Source: Cellulomonas sp. ES6 (GTDB lineage: Bacteria > Actinomycetota > Actinomycetes > Actinomycetales > Cellulomonadaceae). Taken from it: a stretch of 64,000 bases of DNA. This document shows, piece after piece, positions 36,644 through 45,318 of this stretch. The notes beneath the pieces are model-generated. The model saw nothing but the letters and a program-made list of their open reading frames with translations. It made no database searches and was not told the DNA's origin. The position numbers and the translations under genes are program-made. Position 1 is the stretch's first letter. Each line of letters begins with the position of its first letter. The stretch is from positions 3,410,001 through 3,474,000 of the forward strand of contig NZ_CP125655.1 in assembly GCF_030053835.1 (NCBI RefSeq). The letters run 5' to 3'.

Positions 36644-37869
36644 CGGGCCACCTCCTGCAGGCGGGCGGCGATCCGCTCGGGCGTCGTGTCGCTGATCCAG
36701 GCGGCCATGGCCGACTCCACTCCTGCGAGGTACTTGAGCTTGCCCGGCGCGCGCAGCACCGAGAACACCTGCAGGTGCAGGCGGGACAGGTCGCGGCCCT
36801 CGCGCACGGGGGCCTGGTGCCAGCCGGAGATGTACGGCAGCGCGATCGGGCTCCCGTCGTCCGGGTCGACGAAGAACAGGTCGAGCCGCCGCAGCAGCTC
36901 CAGGTAGGTCACCGCCAGGTCGTCGCGCTCGGCGTCCGTGAGGGCCGGCAGGTCGGGCACGTCCCGGCGCGGGGCCAGGTGCACCTCGACGGGCCACCGC
37001 GCCGCGAACGGCACGTACGCCACCCAGTGCTCGGACTCCAGCACGACGCGGGTGCCGTGCCGCAGCTCCGCGTCCAGCACGTCGCGGCCGAGCAGGCCGC
37101 CGGTGCGCTCGGCGTGCACGCGCGCCTGCTCGAGCATCGCCCGGGTGCGCGGGGTGAGGTACGGGAAGGCGTAGATCTGCCCGTGCGGGTGGTGCAGCGT
37201 GACGCCGATCTCCTTGCCGCGGTTCTCGAACGCGAACACCTGCTCGATGCCGGGCAGTGCGCCGAGCGCGCGGGTGCGGTCCGCCCACGCCTCGACGACG
37301 GTGCGCATCCGCCGCGGCGACACCGTGCGCAGCGACGCCGTGGGGTCCGAGGAGAAGCAGATGACCTCGCAGCGACCGGCGGCGGGGCGGGTGGGCCACA
37401 GCTCCTCGCCGTCCGCCCGGGTCACGACGTCCGGGACGCCGGGGACCGCCATCAGCGACGGGAACCGGTTCTCGAAGACGACCACGTCGTAGTCCGTGTC
37501 CGGCACCTCGCCGTCCTGGTACGCCGCGCCGGGCCGCGCCGGGGCCAGCGGGTTCGCGTCGGCCGGCGGCAGGAACGTCCGGTTCATGCGGTGGGCCGCC
37601 ATCGGGATCCAGTCCCCGGTGAGGGGGTCGCGGCGCAGCTCCGGGCCGGTCACCGGCCGCGCCACCCCGTCGGGGCCGACGACGGGCGCGAACCGGTCCG
37701 GCAGGGGCCGCGGGTCGTCGAGCCGGCGCGTGGCCGCCCCGGAGACGTACGGCTCCGAGTCGTCGAAGTAGAGCAGCTCCCGCCCGTCCGCCATCGACGT
37801 GCGGGTGCGGCGGACGCCCGGCGTCAGCAGGTCGGTGTCCACGGTCGGCGCGGGGTCGGTCACGGTCAC
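36640..37869 (-). CDS. galT: Galactose-1-phosphate uridylyltransferase
   Basis: 409 aa. Exchanges UMP between UDP-glucose and galactose 1-phosphate. The active-site His-Pro-His lies in LHHPHGQIYAFPYL. Other conserved parts are RMNRTFLPPADANPLAP, VVVFENRFPSL, CEVICFSSDP and the C-terminal FSVLRAPGKLKYLAGVESAM. GTG 37869 has a strong aaggag site inside the end of the DeoR gene and starts 3 bp after its stop. The operon order regulator-galT-galK is common in actinobacteria. Confidence 0.97.
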   Translation of the reverse strand: MTVTDPAPTVDTDLLTPGVRRTRTSMADGRELLYFDDSEPYVSGAATRRLDDPRPLPDRFAPVVGPDGVARPVTGPELRRDPLTGDWIPMAAHRMNRTFLPPADANPLAPARPGAAYQDGEVPDTDYDVVVFENRFPSLMAVPGVPDVVTRADGEELWPTRPAAGRCEVICFSSDPTASLRTVSPRRMRTVVEAWADRTRALGALPGIEQVFAFENRGKEIGVTLHHPHGQIYAFPYLTPRTRAMLEQARVHAERTGGLLGRDVLDAELRHGTRVVLESEHWVAYVPFAARWPVEVHLAPRRDVPDLPALTDAERDDLAVTYLELLRRLDLFFVDPDDGSPIALPYISGWHQAPVREGRDLSRLHLQVFSVLRAPGKLKYLAGVESAMAAWISDTTPERIAARLQEVAR

Positions 37870-37872
37870 GCG

Positions 37873-38682
37873 TCAAATCTCCTTCGACGGGGCGGGGGTC
37901 GCCGCGAGCAGGGTGCAGCCGGTGTCCGCGAGGACGGCGCGGGCGGGGCCCGGCAGGGCGTCGTCGCTGACGAGCACGTCCACCTCGGTGAGCGGGGCGA
38001 TCCGCGCGAGCCCGACGACGCCCCACTTGGTGTGGTCGGCGAGCACGGTGACGGCGGCGGCGCACCGCAGCAGCGCTCGGTCGGTGGCGGCCTCGGCGAG
38101 GTTCGGCGTCATGAGCCCGGACTCGTCGAGGCCGTGCACGCCGAGGAACAGGCGGTCGACCCGCAGGGTCGACAGCGCCGCGTCGGCGACGGGGCCGACG
38201 AGCGCGTCCGACGGGGTGCGGCTGCCGCCGGTGAGGATCACGTCGAGCGGCCCGGCGCCCGGGGCGGCCCGGTGGAGCGTCTGCGCGACGGGCAGGGAGT
38301 TCGTCACGACCGTCAGGGGCCGCAGGGCGGCGTCGGCGGCGAGGCGCTCCGCCAGCAGGTGCGTGGTGGTCCCCGCCGAGAGCGCGACGGCCTGGCCGGG
38401 CTCGACCGTCCGGGCGGCGAGCCGGGCGATCGCCTCCTTCTCGGCGGTGGCCCAGCCGGACTTCGCCTCGAAGCCCGGCTCGTCGGTGGGGCGGCCGGCG
38501 CCGTCCGGGGCGACGGCGCCGCCGTGCACCCGGCGGACCAGGCCGGCGCGGTCGAGCTCGGTGATGTCGCGGCGGACCGTCATCTCGGAGACGTCGAGGC
38601 TCTCCACGAGGTCCGCCACACGGACGGCGCCGTGGGCGCGCACCTCCGCGACGATGCGGTCCTGGCGTTGGCTGGCGAGCAC
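37873..38682 (-). CDS. DeoR-family regulator of the gal operon
   Basis: 269 aa. N-terminal DeoR helix-turn-helix: LASQRQDRIVAEVRAHGAVR, LVESLDVSEMTVRRDITELD and LVRRVHGGAV. The C-terminal sugar-phosphate sensor domain has ALSAGTTTHLLAERL and LTGGSRTPSDALVG. First gene of the operon with galT and galK, so it probably represses them until a galactose metabolite binds (inference). GTG 38682 lies 6 nt after GATACT, giving a leaderless start. Confidence 0.93.
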   Translation of the reverse strand: MLASQRQDRIVAEVRAHGAVRVADLVESLDVSEMTVRRDITELDRAGLVRRVHGGAVAPDGAGRPTDEPGFEAKSGWATAEKEAIARLAARTVEPGQAVALSAGTTTHLLAERLAADAALRPLTVVTNSLPVAQTLHRAAPGAGPLDVILTGGSRTPSDALVGPVADAALSTLRVDRLFLGVHGLDESGLMTPNLAEAATDRALLRCAAAVTVLADHTKWGVVGLARIAPLTEVDVLVSDDALPGPARAVLADTGCTLLAATPAPSKEI

Positions 38683-38688
38683 GGCGAC

Positions 38689-38717
38689 AGTATCCACCAG
38701 ATCCGCACACGAACCAA
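38689..38717 (-). promoter_or_regulatory. gal operon promoter
   Basis: On the minus strand TTGGTT (38717-38712), 17-bp spacer, GATACT (38694-38689), then six bases to the GTG of the DeoR gene. The transcript should start at or beside the start codon. Confidence 0.65.
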
Positions 38718-38721
38718 CAGC

Positions 38722-38739
38722 CCCGCGCACGTGCGCGGG
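38722..38739. promoter_or_regulatory. 18-bp perfect palindrome between mrp and the gal operon
   Basis: cccgcgcac (38722-38730) followed directly by its complement. It lies 20 bp after the mrp stop and just upstream of the gal promoter. It may be the mrp terminator or an operator for the DeoR protein; the sequence does not decide. Confidence 0.5.
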
Positions 38740-38758
38740 TCCGGCGGGCGCGTCGGTG

Positions 38759-39925
38759 CTACCGCCCGACCGGGGTCAGCCCGAGCGAGCGCCCCGCGAG
38801 CCCCCGGGAGCGCGCCGTGAGCGAGCGCGCGACGCCCCGCAGCGCCACGGCGGCGGGGGAGTCCGGGGCCGTCAGCACGACGGGCGTGCCGCCGTCGCCG
38901 GCCTCGCGCAGCCGCACGTCGAGCGGGACCTGACCCAGCACCGGCACGGTCCCACCCGTGGAGCGCGACAGCCCCTCGGCGACGCGCGCGCCGCCGCCGG
39001 CGCCGAACAGCTCCAGCCGCGACCCGTCCGGCTGCTCCAGCCACGCCATGTTCTCCACGACGCCGACCACGCCCTGGCGGGTCTGGGTCGCGATGGAGCC
39101 GGCCCGCTCCGCCACCTCGGCCGCGGCGGGCTGCGGCGTGGTGACCACGACGAGCTCCGAGCCCGGCAGGAGCTGCGCCACGGAGATCGCGATGTCGCCG
39201 GTCCCGGGCGGCAGGTCCAGCAGCAGCACGTCCAGGTCGCCCCAGAACACGTCCGCCAGGAACTGCTGCAGCGCGCGGTGCAGCATCGGCCCCCGCCACA
39301 CCACCGGCTGGCCCGGGGGGACGAACATGCCGATGGAGATCACCTTGACGTCGTGGGCGATCGGCGGCAGCAGCATCTCGTCCACCCGGGTCGGCGGCTG
39401 GGTGACGCCCAGCATCCGGGGGATCGAGAACCCGTAGATGTCGGCGTCCACGACCCCGACCCGCAGCCCGTCGGCGGCCATCGCGACCGCGAGGTTCGCC
39501 GTGACCGAGGACTTGCCGACCCCGCCCTTGCCGGAGGCCACCGCGAACACCTTCGTCAGCGAGGTCGGCTTGCTGAACGGGATCACCGGCTCCGGCCCGC
39601 CGCGCAGCCGCTCGGTGAGGGCGGCGCGCTGCTCGGGGCTCATGACGCCGAGCGCCATGCGGACGTCCGCGACGCCCTCGACCGCCAGCACGGCGGACGT
39701 GACGTCCTTCGTGATCGTGTCCTTCAGCGGGCAGCCGGCCGTGGTCAGGTCGATCCCCACGGTGACGCGGGTGCCGCCCGGGGCGGCCGTGTCGACGTCG
39801 ACCGAGCGCACCATCCCGAGCTCGGTGACGGGGCGGCGGATCTCGGGGTCGACCACCCGCGTCAGCGCCTCGCGCACGGCGGCGGCGACGGCCTCGGGGT
39901 CTCGGGTGTCCAGGACGGGTGGCAT
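38759..39925 (-). CDS. mrp: Mrp/ApbC-family P-loop ATPase (Fe-S cluster carrier)
   Basis: 388 aa. An N-terminal MIP18-like domain (LTRVVDPEIRRPVTELGMV, TTAGCPLKD) is followed by a MinD/Mrp ATPase with the deviant Walker A VASGKGGVGKSSVTANLA. VVDADIYGFSIPRMLG and LLLDLPPGTGDIAISV are further marks. Family role: carrying or inserting iron-sulphur clusters. The CXXC of other Mrp proteins is absent, as seen in many actinobacterial members. ATG 39925 is favoured since TACGAT lies 7 nt upstream; ATG 39934 is the alternative. Confidence 0.92.
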   Translation of the reverse strand: MPPVLDTRDPEAVAAAVREALTRVVDPEIRRPVTELGMVRSVDVDTAAPGGTRVTVGIDLTTAGCPLKDTITKDVTSAVLAVEGVADVRMALGVMSPEQRAALTERLRGGPEPVIPFSKPTSLTKVFAVASGKGGVGKSSVTANLAVAMAADGLRVGVVDADIYGFSIPRMLGVTQPPTRVDEMLLPPIAHDVKVISIGMFVPPGQPVVWRGPMLHRALQQFLADVFWGDLDVLLLDLPPGTGDIAISVAQLLPGSELVVVTTPQPAAAEVAERAGSIATQTRQGVVGVVENMAWLEQPDGSRLELFGAGGGARVAEGLSRSTGGTVPVLGQVPLDVRLREAGDGGTPVVLTAPDSPAAVALRGVARSLTARSRGLAGRSLGLTPVGR

Positions 39926-39960
39926 GCCGTCCATCGTAGGTGCGGCGGGCGGGCGCGCCG

Positions 39961-40515
39961 TCAGGGCGTCGGGCCGGCGGCGGGCCGGGCGTCCGCCGCC
40001 GCGCCCTCCCGGGAGGCCGGCGGGTCGTCCTCGTCCGGGGCCGCCGCGCGGTCCTCGGTCAGGTCCTCCAGCAGGTTGCGCAGCTCCGAGCGGACGAAGT
40101 CGCGGGTCGCGACCTCGGACAGCGCGATGCGCAGCGCGGCCATCTCCCGGGCGAGGAACTCGGTGTCCGCGAGGTTCCGCTCGGCGCGCTGCCGGTCCTG
40201 CTCGGCCTGCACGCGGTCGCGGTCGGTCTGGCGGTTCTGCGCGAGCAGGATGAGCGGCGCGGAGTACGACGCCTGGAGCGACAGCATGAGCGTCAGGGCG
40301 GTGAACCCGTTGCGCGCCGAGTCGAACCGCAGGTCCTCGGGGCCCCACGAGTTCCACACCAGCCACGCGACGCAGAACAGGCTCAGCCACAGCAGGAACC
40401 GCGGGGTGCCCATGAACCGGGCGATGCCCTCGGAGACCTTGCCGAAGGCGTCCTCCTGCAGGCGGGGCAGGAGCTGGCGGCGGGAGGCCTTGGGCGTGTC
40501 GAGGCGCTCAGGCAT
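39961..40515 (-). CDS. DUF1003 family membrane protein
   Basis: 184 aa. Two membrane segments, FLLWLSLFCVAWLVWNSWG and a second around FTALTLMLSLQASYSAPLIL, in the order of DUF1003. A long charged helix then follows (QNRQTDRDRVQAEQDRQRAE), likely coiled coil, and a hydrophilic tail. ATG 40515 overlaps the preceding MgtE_N/CBS gene by 8 bp and has ggaaggga, so the two form an operon. Function unknown; the pairing with the MgtE-like protein hints at a shared role. Confidence 0.88.
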   Translation of the reverse strand: MPERLDTPKASRRQLLPRLQEDAFGKVSEGIARFMGTPRFLLWLSLFCVAWLVWNSWGPEDLRFDSARNGFTALTLMLSLQASYSAPLILLAQNRQTDRDRVQAEQDRQRAERNLADTEFLAREMAALRIALSEVATRDFVRSELRNLLEDLTEDRAAAPDEDDPPASREGAAADARPAAGPTP

Positions 40516-41842
40516 GACGGCCTCCCTTCCGTGCCGGGCTCGGACTCGGGCCCCCGGGGACGACGACGGGCACCGCACCGGACGGTGGCTGCACCTCCTC
40601 GTCGGTCTCGCGCCAGTCCTCGGGCAGCAGGTGGTCGAGCACGTCGTCGACGCTCACCGCGCCGAGCAGCCGGCGGTCGGCGTCGACCACGGGGATCGCC
40701 AGCAGGTCGTAGGTGGCCAGCCGGCGCGTGACGGCCAGCAGCGGGGCGTCGGCGCCGACGGGCTCGATGTCGGTGTCGACCGCCGTGCCGATCGCCTCGT
40801 GCGGGGGCTCGCGCAGCAGCCGCTGCAGGTGCACGACGCCGATGAACCGGCCGGTGGGGGTCTCCAGCGGCGGGCGCACGACGAAGACCATCGACGCCAG
40901 GGCGGGCGTGAGGTCGCGCCGCCGCACGTGCGCCAGGGCCGAGGCGATCGGGGTCTCCGGCCCGAGGATCACCGGCTCGGTGGTCATGAGGCCGCCCGCG
41001 GTGTTGTCCTCGTACGCGAGCAGGCGCCGGACGTCGCGCGCCTCCTCGGGCTCCATGAGCTCCAGCAGCTCGGCCGCCTGGTCGTCCGGCAGCTCGCCGA
41101 GCAGGTCGGCGGCGTCGTCGGGCTGCATCGCCTCGAGGACGTCCGCGGCGCGGGCGCGCTCCAGGCCCGAGAGGATCGCGACCTGGTCGTCCTCGGGCAG
41201 CTCCTCGAGCACGTCGGCCAGGCGCTCGTTGTCCATGGCCGCCGCGACCTCGAGCCGCCGGCGCGTGCCGAGGTCGTGCAGCACGTCCGCCAGGTCGGCG
41301 GGCTTGAGCTCGTCGTACTGGGCGAGCAGCAGCGCGGCGCCCTGCTGGTCGCTGGTGCGGGCCAGCCCGGTGATCTCCTCGATGTCGAGCAGCTCCGGCT
41401 CGCCGCGGCGGCGCAGCAGCCCGGCGCGGCCCGCGCGGTGGCGGCGCACGAACACCTTCGTGACCACCCAGTCGCCGTTGCGCTGCCGCTCGATGGCGAG
41501 GTCCTCGACGGTGGCCGCCCCGGAGCCGTCGGCCAGCTGCACCGTGCGGTCGAACAGCTCGCCGACGACGAGGGTCTCGAACGGCCGCTGCTCGAACCGG
41601 CGCATGTTGACCAGGCCGGTCGAGATGACCTGGCCGGCGTCGACCGCGGTCACCCGGGTCAGGGGCACGAACACCCGCCGACGGCCCGGGACCTCCACCA
41701 CCAGGCCGACCGCGCGCGGCGCGCCCTTGGGCCGGAGCAGCACGACGACGTCGCGCACACGCCCGACCTGGTCGCCGATGGGGTCGAAGACGGAGGTCCC
41801 GGCGAGCCGCGCGACGAACACCCGGGTCGCGGATCCGCTCAC
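40508..41842 (-). CDS. Soluble MgtE N-domain / CBS-pair protein
   Basis: 444 aa. An N-terminal PRC-barrel-like region (FDPIGDQVGRVRDVVVLLRP, repeated in part at VEDLAIERQRNGDWVVTKVF) comes first. An MgtE_N superhelix follows (ADLADVLHDLG, LADVLEELPEDDQVAIL, AADLLGELPDDQAAELLELM). Then come two CBS domains (AGGLMTTEPVILGPETPI, YDLLAIPVVDADRRLLGAV). The membrane domain of MgtE magnesium channels is missing, so it may sense Mg2+ or adenylates without transporting. GTG 41842 lies 6 nt after TACTCT, a leaderless start. Overlaps the DUF1003 gene. Confidence 0.88.
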   Translation of the reverse strand: MSGSATRVFVARLAGTSVFDPIGDQVGRVRDVVVLLRPKGAPRAVGLVVEVPGRRRVFVPLTRVTAVDAGQVISTGLVNMRRFEQRPFETLVVGELFDRTVQLADGSGAATVEDLAIERQRNGDWVVTKVFVRRHRAGRAGLLRRRGEPELLDIEEITGLARTSDQQGAALLLAQYDELKPADLADVLHDLGTRRRLEVAAAMDNERLADVLEELPEDDQVAILSGLERARAADVLEAMQPDDAADLLGELPDDQAAELLELMEPEEARDVRRLLAYEDNTAGGLMTTEPVILGPETPIASALAHVRRRDLTPALASMVFVVRPPLETPTGRFIGVVHLQRLLREPPHEAIGTAVDTDIEPVGADAPLLAVTRRLATYDLLAIPVVDADRRLLGAVSVDDVLDHLLPEDWRETDEEVQPPSGAVPVVVPGGPSPSPARKGGRHA

Positions 41843-41991
41843 GGGCTCAGAGTAGACGCCGGGTCGGCGGGCGCGCGCCACGACCGCGACCCGGGGCGAG
41901 GCTGGGCGTGACCTGGACGTCGGCCATGAAGTGCCTGCGCATCGCCCCGCAGGCCTGGCGGGTCGGGCCCGCGCTGGGCGAGGATGGGCGC

Positions 41992-42798
41992 ATGTCGTTC
42001 TCCGGAGCCACCCGCGTCCCCCGCACGCCCACGCTGCCGCAGGGCGAGACGGTCGCGTCCTACGGCACCTACCTCGAGGCGCAGAAGGCGGTCGACCACC
42101 TGTCCGACCGGCAGTTCCCGGTCCAGCTCGTCACGATCGTGGGCACCGACCTCAAGATGGTCGAGCGCGTCACCGGGCGGCTGACCTACGCCCGGGTGGC
42201 GATGGGCGGGTTCGGCTCCGGCGCGTGGTTCGGCGTCTTCGTCGGCCTGCTCTTCCTGCTCACCAGCAGCAACGCGGGCATCCTGCTGACGTCCGTGCTG
42301 GTCGGCGGCGGCTTCGGCCTGCTGTTCTCGGTGATCTTCTACTCGTTCACCGGCGGCAAGCGGGACTTCACCTCGCAGAGCCAGATCGTCGCGTCGCAGT
42401 ACGCGGTGCTCTGCCAGTCCGAGAAGGCGGCGGACGCGCGGCAGCTCCTCCGGGAGGTCGGTGGCGTGCGCGTCGGCGAGGGCCGGACGCCGGTCCCGCC
42501 CGCCGCCCCGTTCGGTGCACCCCCGTCGGACCCGTCGGCGAGCCACCCGGTCCCCGGCCACGCCGGCCCGGTGCCGCCGGTGCCGCCCGCCCCCGGCGCG
42601 CCGACCCCGCCCGCGGAGCCGCGGTACGGGCAGTACGCGCCCGGCGCCGGCGCCCCGCCGGCGGAGCCGCGCTACGGCCAGTACGCCCCGCAGCCGCCGA
42701 CCGCGCAGCCGCCGGCCGCGCAGCCCCCGGCGCAGCCCGAGGGCGAGCAGCAGCCGCCGGCACCCGACGTCCCGCCCTCGCGCGGCACGTCGGGCTGA
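41992..42798 (+). CDS. General stress protein 17M-like membrane protein
   Basis: 268 aa. The first ~65 residues match the stress-protein 17M-like domain (VASYGTYLEAQKAVDHLSD, VQLVTIVGTDLKMVERVTG). Two membrane segments follow (GSGAWFGVFVGLLFLL, LLTSVLVGGGFGLLFSVIF), then a short soluble part. A Pro-rich tail holds EPRYGQYAP twice. ATG 41992 sits 6 nt after GAGGAT and is probably leaderless. Function unknown. Confidence 0.85.
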   Translation: MSFSGATRVPRTPTLPQGETVASYGTYLEAQKAVDHLSDRQFPVQLVTIVGTDLKMVERVTGRLTYARVAMGGFGSGAWFGVFVGLLFLLTSSNAGILLTSVLVGGGFGLLFSVIFYSFTGGKRDFTSQSQIVASQYAVLCQSEKAADARQLLREVGGVRVGEGRTPVPPAAPFGAPPSDPSASHPVPGHAGPVPPVPPAPGAPTPPAEPRYGQYAPGAGAPPAEPRYGQYAPQPPTAQPPAAQPPAQPEGEQQPPAPDVPPSRGTSG

Positions 42799-42802
42799 CG
42801 CG

Positions 42803-42842
42803 ACGACGGCCCGGCACCCCCGCGGGGGAGCCGGGCCGTCGT
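42803..42842. terminator. Bidirectional terminator
   Basis: 13-bp perfect arms (42803-42815, 42830-42842), with an inner ccccgcgggg stem in the loop, between the convergent stress-protein and aminopeptidase P genes. Confidence 0.8.
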
Positions 42843-42852
42843 GCGTGCGGGG

Positions 42853-44409
42853 TCAGCGGCCGAGCAGGCCCGCCATCCACGCCTCGACGTCCTCCGGGCG
42901 CCGGGGCAGCGCGGCCGACAGGTTCTCGTTGCCGTCGGCGGTGACCAGCACGTCGTCCTCGATCCGCACGCCGATGCCCCGCAGCTCGGCCGGCACCCGC
43001 AGGTCGTCGGACTGGAAGTAGAGACCGGGCTCGATCGTGAACACCATGCCGGGCTCGATCACCGCGTCCAGGTACATCTCCCGGCGCGCCTGCGCGCAGT
43101 CGTGGACGTCGAGACCGAGGTGGTGGCTCGTGCCGTGCACCATCCAGCGGCGGTGCTGCTGACCCTCGGGGGCGAGCGACTCCGCGGCGGGGACGGGCAG
43201 CATGCCCCACTCGTCCAGGCGGGCGGCGATCACCTCCATGGCGGCCGCGTGCACGTCCCGGAACCGGTTGCCGGGCACCGCGACCGCGAACGCCGCGTCG
43301 GCCGCGTCGAGCACCGCCTGGTAGACGCGACGCTGCGCCTCGGTGAACGTGCCCGTCACCGGCAGCGTGCGCGTCACGTCCGCGGTGTAGAGCGAGTCGA
43401 CCTCGACGCCGGCGTCGATGAGGACGAGCTCGCCCTCGCGCACCCGGCCGTCGTTGTCGGTCCAGTGCAGCGTCGTGGCGTGCGCGCCCGCGGCGGCGAT
43501 CGTCTCGTAGCCCACGTAGTTGCCCTCGACGCGGGCCTGCGACAGGAACGTGCCCTCGATGACGCGCTCGCCGCGCCGGTGCGCCACGGCCTCCGGCAGC
43601 CGCCGCACGACCTGCTCGAACCCGGCGACGGTCGCCGCGACGGCCGCGCGGAGCTCGCCGACCTCGTGCTCGTCCTTGACCAGCCGCAGCTCGGACAACG
43701 CCTCGACCAGGGCGGCGTCCCGCTCGCCCGCGTCCTCGGCGGCCCGGATCTCCTCGACCACGGCCTCGACGGCCTCGTCGACCTCCGGCACCACCAGCAG
43801 CCGGATGCCGTCCGTGCCGACGTCCTTCGCGAGGGCGTCCCGCAGCTCGTCGCTGTGCGCGGTGCGGATGCCCGTGACCGTCTGCATGTCCTCGAGGGTC
43901 GGGCGCGGGCCCACCCAGAACTCGCCGTAGCGGGAGTCGGAGAAGAACTCCTCGGTGTCCCGGCCGGCGAGCGGGCGCATGTACAGCACGGCGCGGTGCG
44001 TCGACCGGGTGCCGTCGGGCAGCTCGTCGCCCTCGCCGTCCGCGGCGGGGTGCAGCACCAGCACCGCGTCCGGCTCCTGCTCCCCGCCCAGGCCCGTGAG
44101 GTGGGCGAAGGCCGAGTGGGGGCGGAACCGGTAGTCGGTGTCGTTGGACCGCACCTTGTACGCGCCGGCCGGCACCACGAGGCGCTCGCCGGGGAACTGC
44201 GCGGCCAGCCGGGCGCGGCGCGCGGCGGTGAACGGCGCCACGTCCGCGGGCGCCGCGGTGCTCGCGGGGCGCTCCGCCCAGCCGGAGGTCACCCAGTCCA
44301 GGAACGCCGCCGAGGACGGGCGCTGGCTGCGGTTCTGGCCGCGGTCGGCGAGCGTCTGCTCCGACGGGGCGGCGGCGGGCGAGGTCTCGGGAGCGGGTTC
44401 GGTGGCCAT
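42853..44409 (-). CDS. pepP: Xaa-Pro aminopeptidase (aminopeptidase P)
   Basis: 518 aa M24B metallopeptidase removing an N-terminal residue before proline. The N-terminal creatinase-like domain contains YKVRSNDTDYRFRPHSAFAH. The catalytic pita-bread domain has the metal ligands in LIDAGVEVDSLYTADVTRTL (two Asp), HGTSHHLGLDVHD (His), FTIEPGLYF (Glu) and GIGVRIEDDVLV (Glu). All are present. ATG 44409 follows ggaggg. The first ~60 residues are a hydrophilic extension. Divergent from the PHP gene. Confidence 0.95.
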   Translation of the reverse strand: MATEPAPETSPAAAPSEQTLADRGQNRSQRPSSAAFLDWVTSGWAERPASTAAPADVAPFTAARRARLAAQFPGERLVVPAGAYKVRSNDTDYRFRPHSAFAHLTGLGGEQEPDAVLVLHPAADGEGDELPDGTRSTHRAVLYMRPLAGRDTEEFFSDSRYGEFWVGPRPTLEDMQTVTGIRTAHSDELRDALAKDVGTDGIRLLVVPEVDEAVEAVVEEIRAAEDAGERDAALVEALSELRLVKDEHEVGELRAAVAATVAGFEQVVRRLPEAVAHRRGERVIEGTFLSQARVEGNYVGYETIAAAGAHATTLHWTDNDGRVREGELVLIDAGVEVDSLYTADVTRTLPVTGTFTEAQRRVYQAVLDAADAAFAVAVPGNRFRDVHAAAMEVIAARLDEWGMLPVPAAESLAPEGQQHRRWMVHGTSHHLGLDVHDCAQARREMYLDAVIEPGMVFTIEPGLYFQSDDLRVPAELRGIGVRIEDDVLVTADGNENLSAALPRRPEDVEAWMAGLLGR

Positions 44410-44475
44410 GCCCTCCAGTCTGGCACCGGGCGCCCGGCGCCGGGGACGGCCCCGGGCCGCCGGTAGGCTTCCGCG

Positions 44476-45318
44476 GTGCGCATCGACCTCCACACCCACT
44501 CGACGGCCTCGGACGGCACCGAGCCGCCGGCGGGGGTGGTGGCGTCGGCGGCGGCCGCGGGGCTCGACGTCGTGGCGCTCACCGACCACGACACCACGGC
44601 CGGCTGGGCGGAGGCGTCAGGTGCCGCGCGGCGGCACGGGATCGCGCTCGTGCCCGGGACGGAGGTCTCGGCGCTGCGGGGAGGCGTCAGCATCCACCTG
44701 CTGTCCTACCTCCAGGACCCCGCGCACCCGGCGCTCGCCGGCGTGGTCGCGCGCACCCGGGAGGCCCGCCTGCACCGCGGGCGGGCGATCGTCGAGCGGC
44801 TGTCGCGCGACCTGCCGATCACCTGGGAGGACGTGCTCGCCCAGCAGGCGCCGGGCACGGTCGTCGGCCGCCCGCACATCGCGGACGCGCTCGTCGCGCT
44901 CGGGCTGGTGCCCGACCGGAGCGCGGCGTTCGCCGACCTGCTGTCGGCGCGCGGGCGCTACTACGTGCCGTACTACGCCCCCGAGGCCGTCGACGCGGTC
45001 GAGGCGGTCCGGGCGTCCGGCGGCGTCCCGGTGTTCGCGCACCCCGGGGCGGACGGCCGCGGGCGGATCGTGGCGGACGCCGTGATCGCCGAGCTCGCCG
45101 AGGCCGGGCTGGCGGGGCTCGAGGTGCACCACCGCGACCACGCTCCCGAGCAGCGCGCCCGCCTGACGGAGCTCGCTGACCGGCTCGGCCTGCTCGTCAC
45201 CGGGTCGAGCGACTACCACGGGGCCGGCAAGGACAACCGCCTGGGCGAGAACACCACCGCCCCGGAGGTCCTCGCGGAGATCGAGCGCCAGGGCACGACG
45301 CCGGTGGTGCGACCATGA
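44476..45318 (+). CDS. PHP-domain phosphoesterase (TrpH / nucleoside bisphosphate phosphatase type)
   Basis: 280 aa. PHP metal motifs: RIDLHTHSTASDG, VVALTDHDTTAGW, LVPGTEVSA, FAHPGADG and a C-terminal TGSSDYHGAGK. Proteins of this group remove phosphate from 3',5'-nucleoside bisphosphates or trim small RNA 5' ends. GTG 44476 lies 6 nt after TAGGCT (leaderless). Its stop overlaps the MarC start (ATGA), so the two are co-translated; a link in function is not obvious. Confidence 0.92.
   Translation: MRIDLHTHSTASDGTEPPAGVVASAAAAGLDVVALTDHDTTAGWAEASGAARRHGIALVPGTEVSALRGGVSIHLLSYLQDPAHPALAGVVARTREARLHRGRAIVERLSRDLPITWEDVLAQQAPGTVVGRPHIADALVALGLVPDRSAAFADLLSARGRYYVPYYAPEAVDAVEAVRASGGVPVFAHPGADGRGRIVADAVIAELAEAGLAGLEVHHRDHAPEQRARLTELADRLGLLVTGSSDYHGAGKDNRLGENTTAPEVLAEIERQGTTPVVRP

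Noticed and set aside
37799..41911. 1370-codon plus-strand open frame over galT, DeoR, mrp, DUF1003 and MgtE_N genes
   Set aside because: It crosses several well-recognised minus-strand genes and has no recognisable domain.
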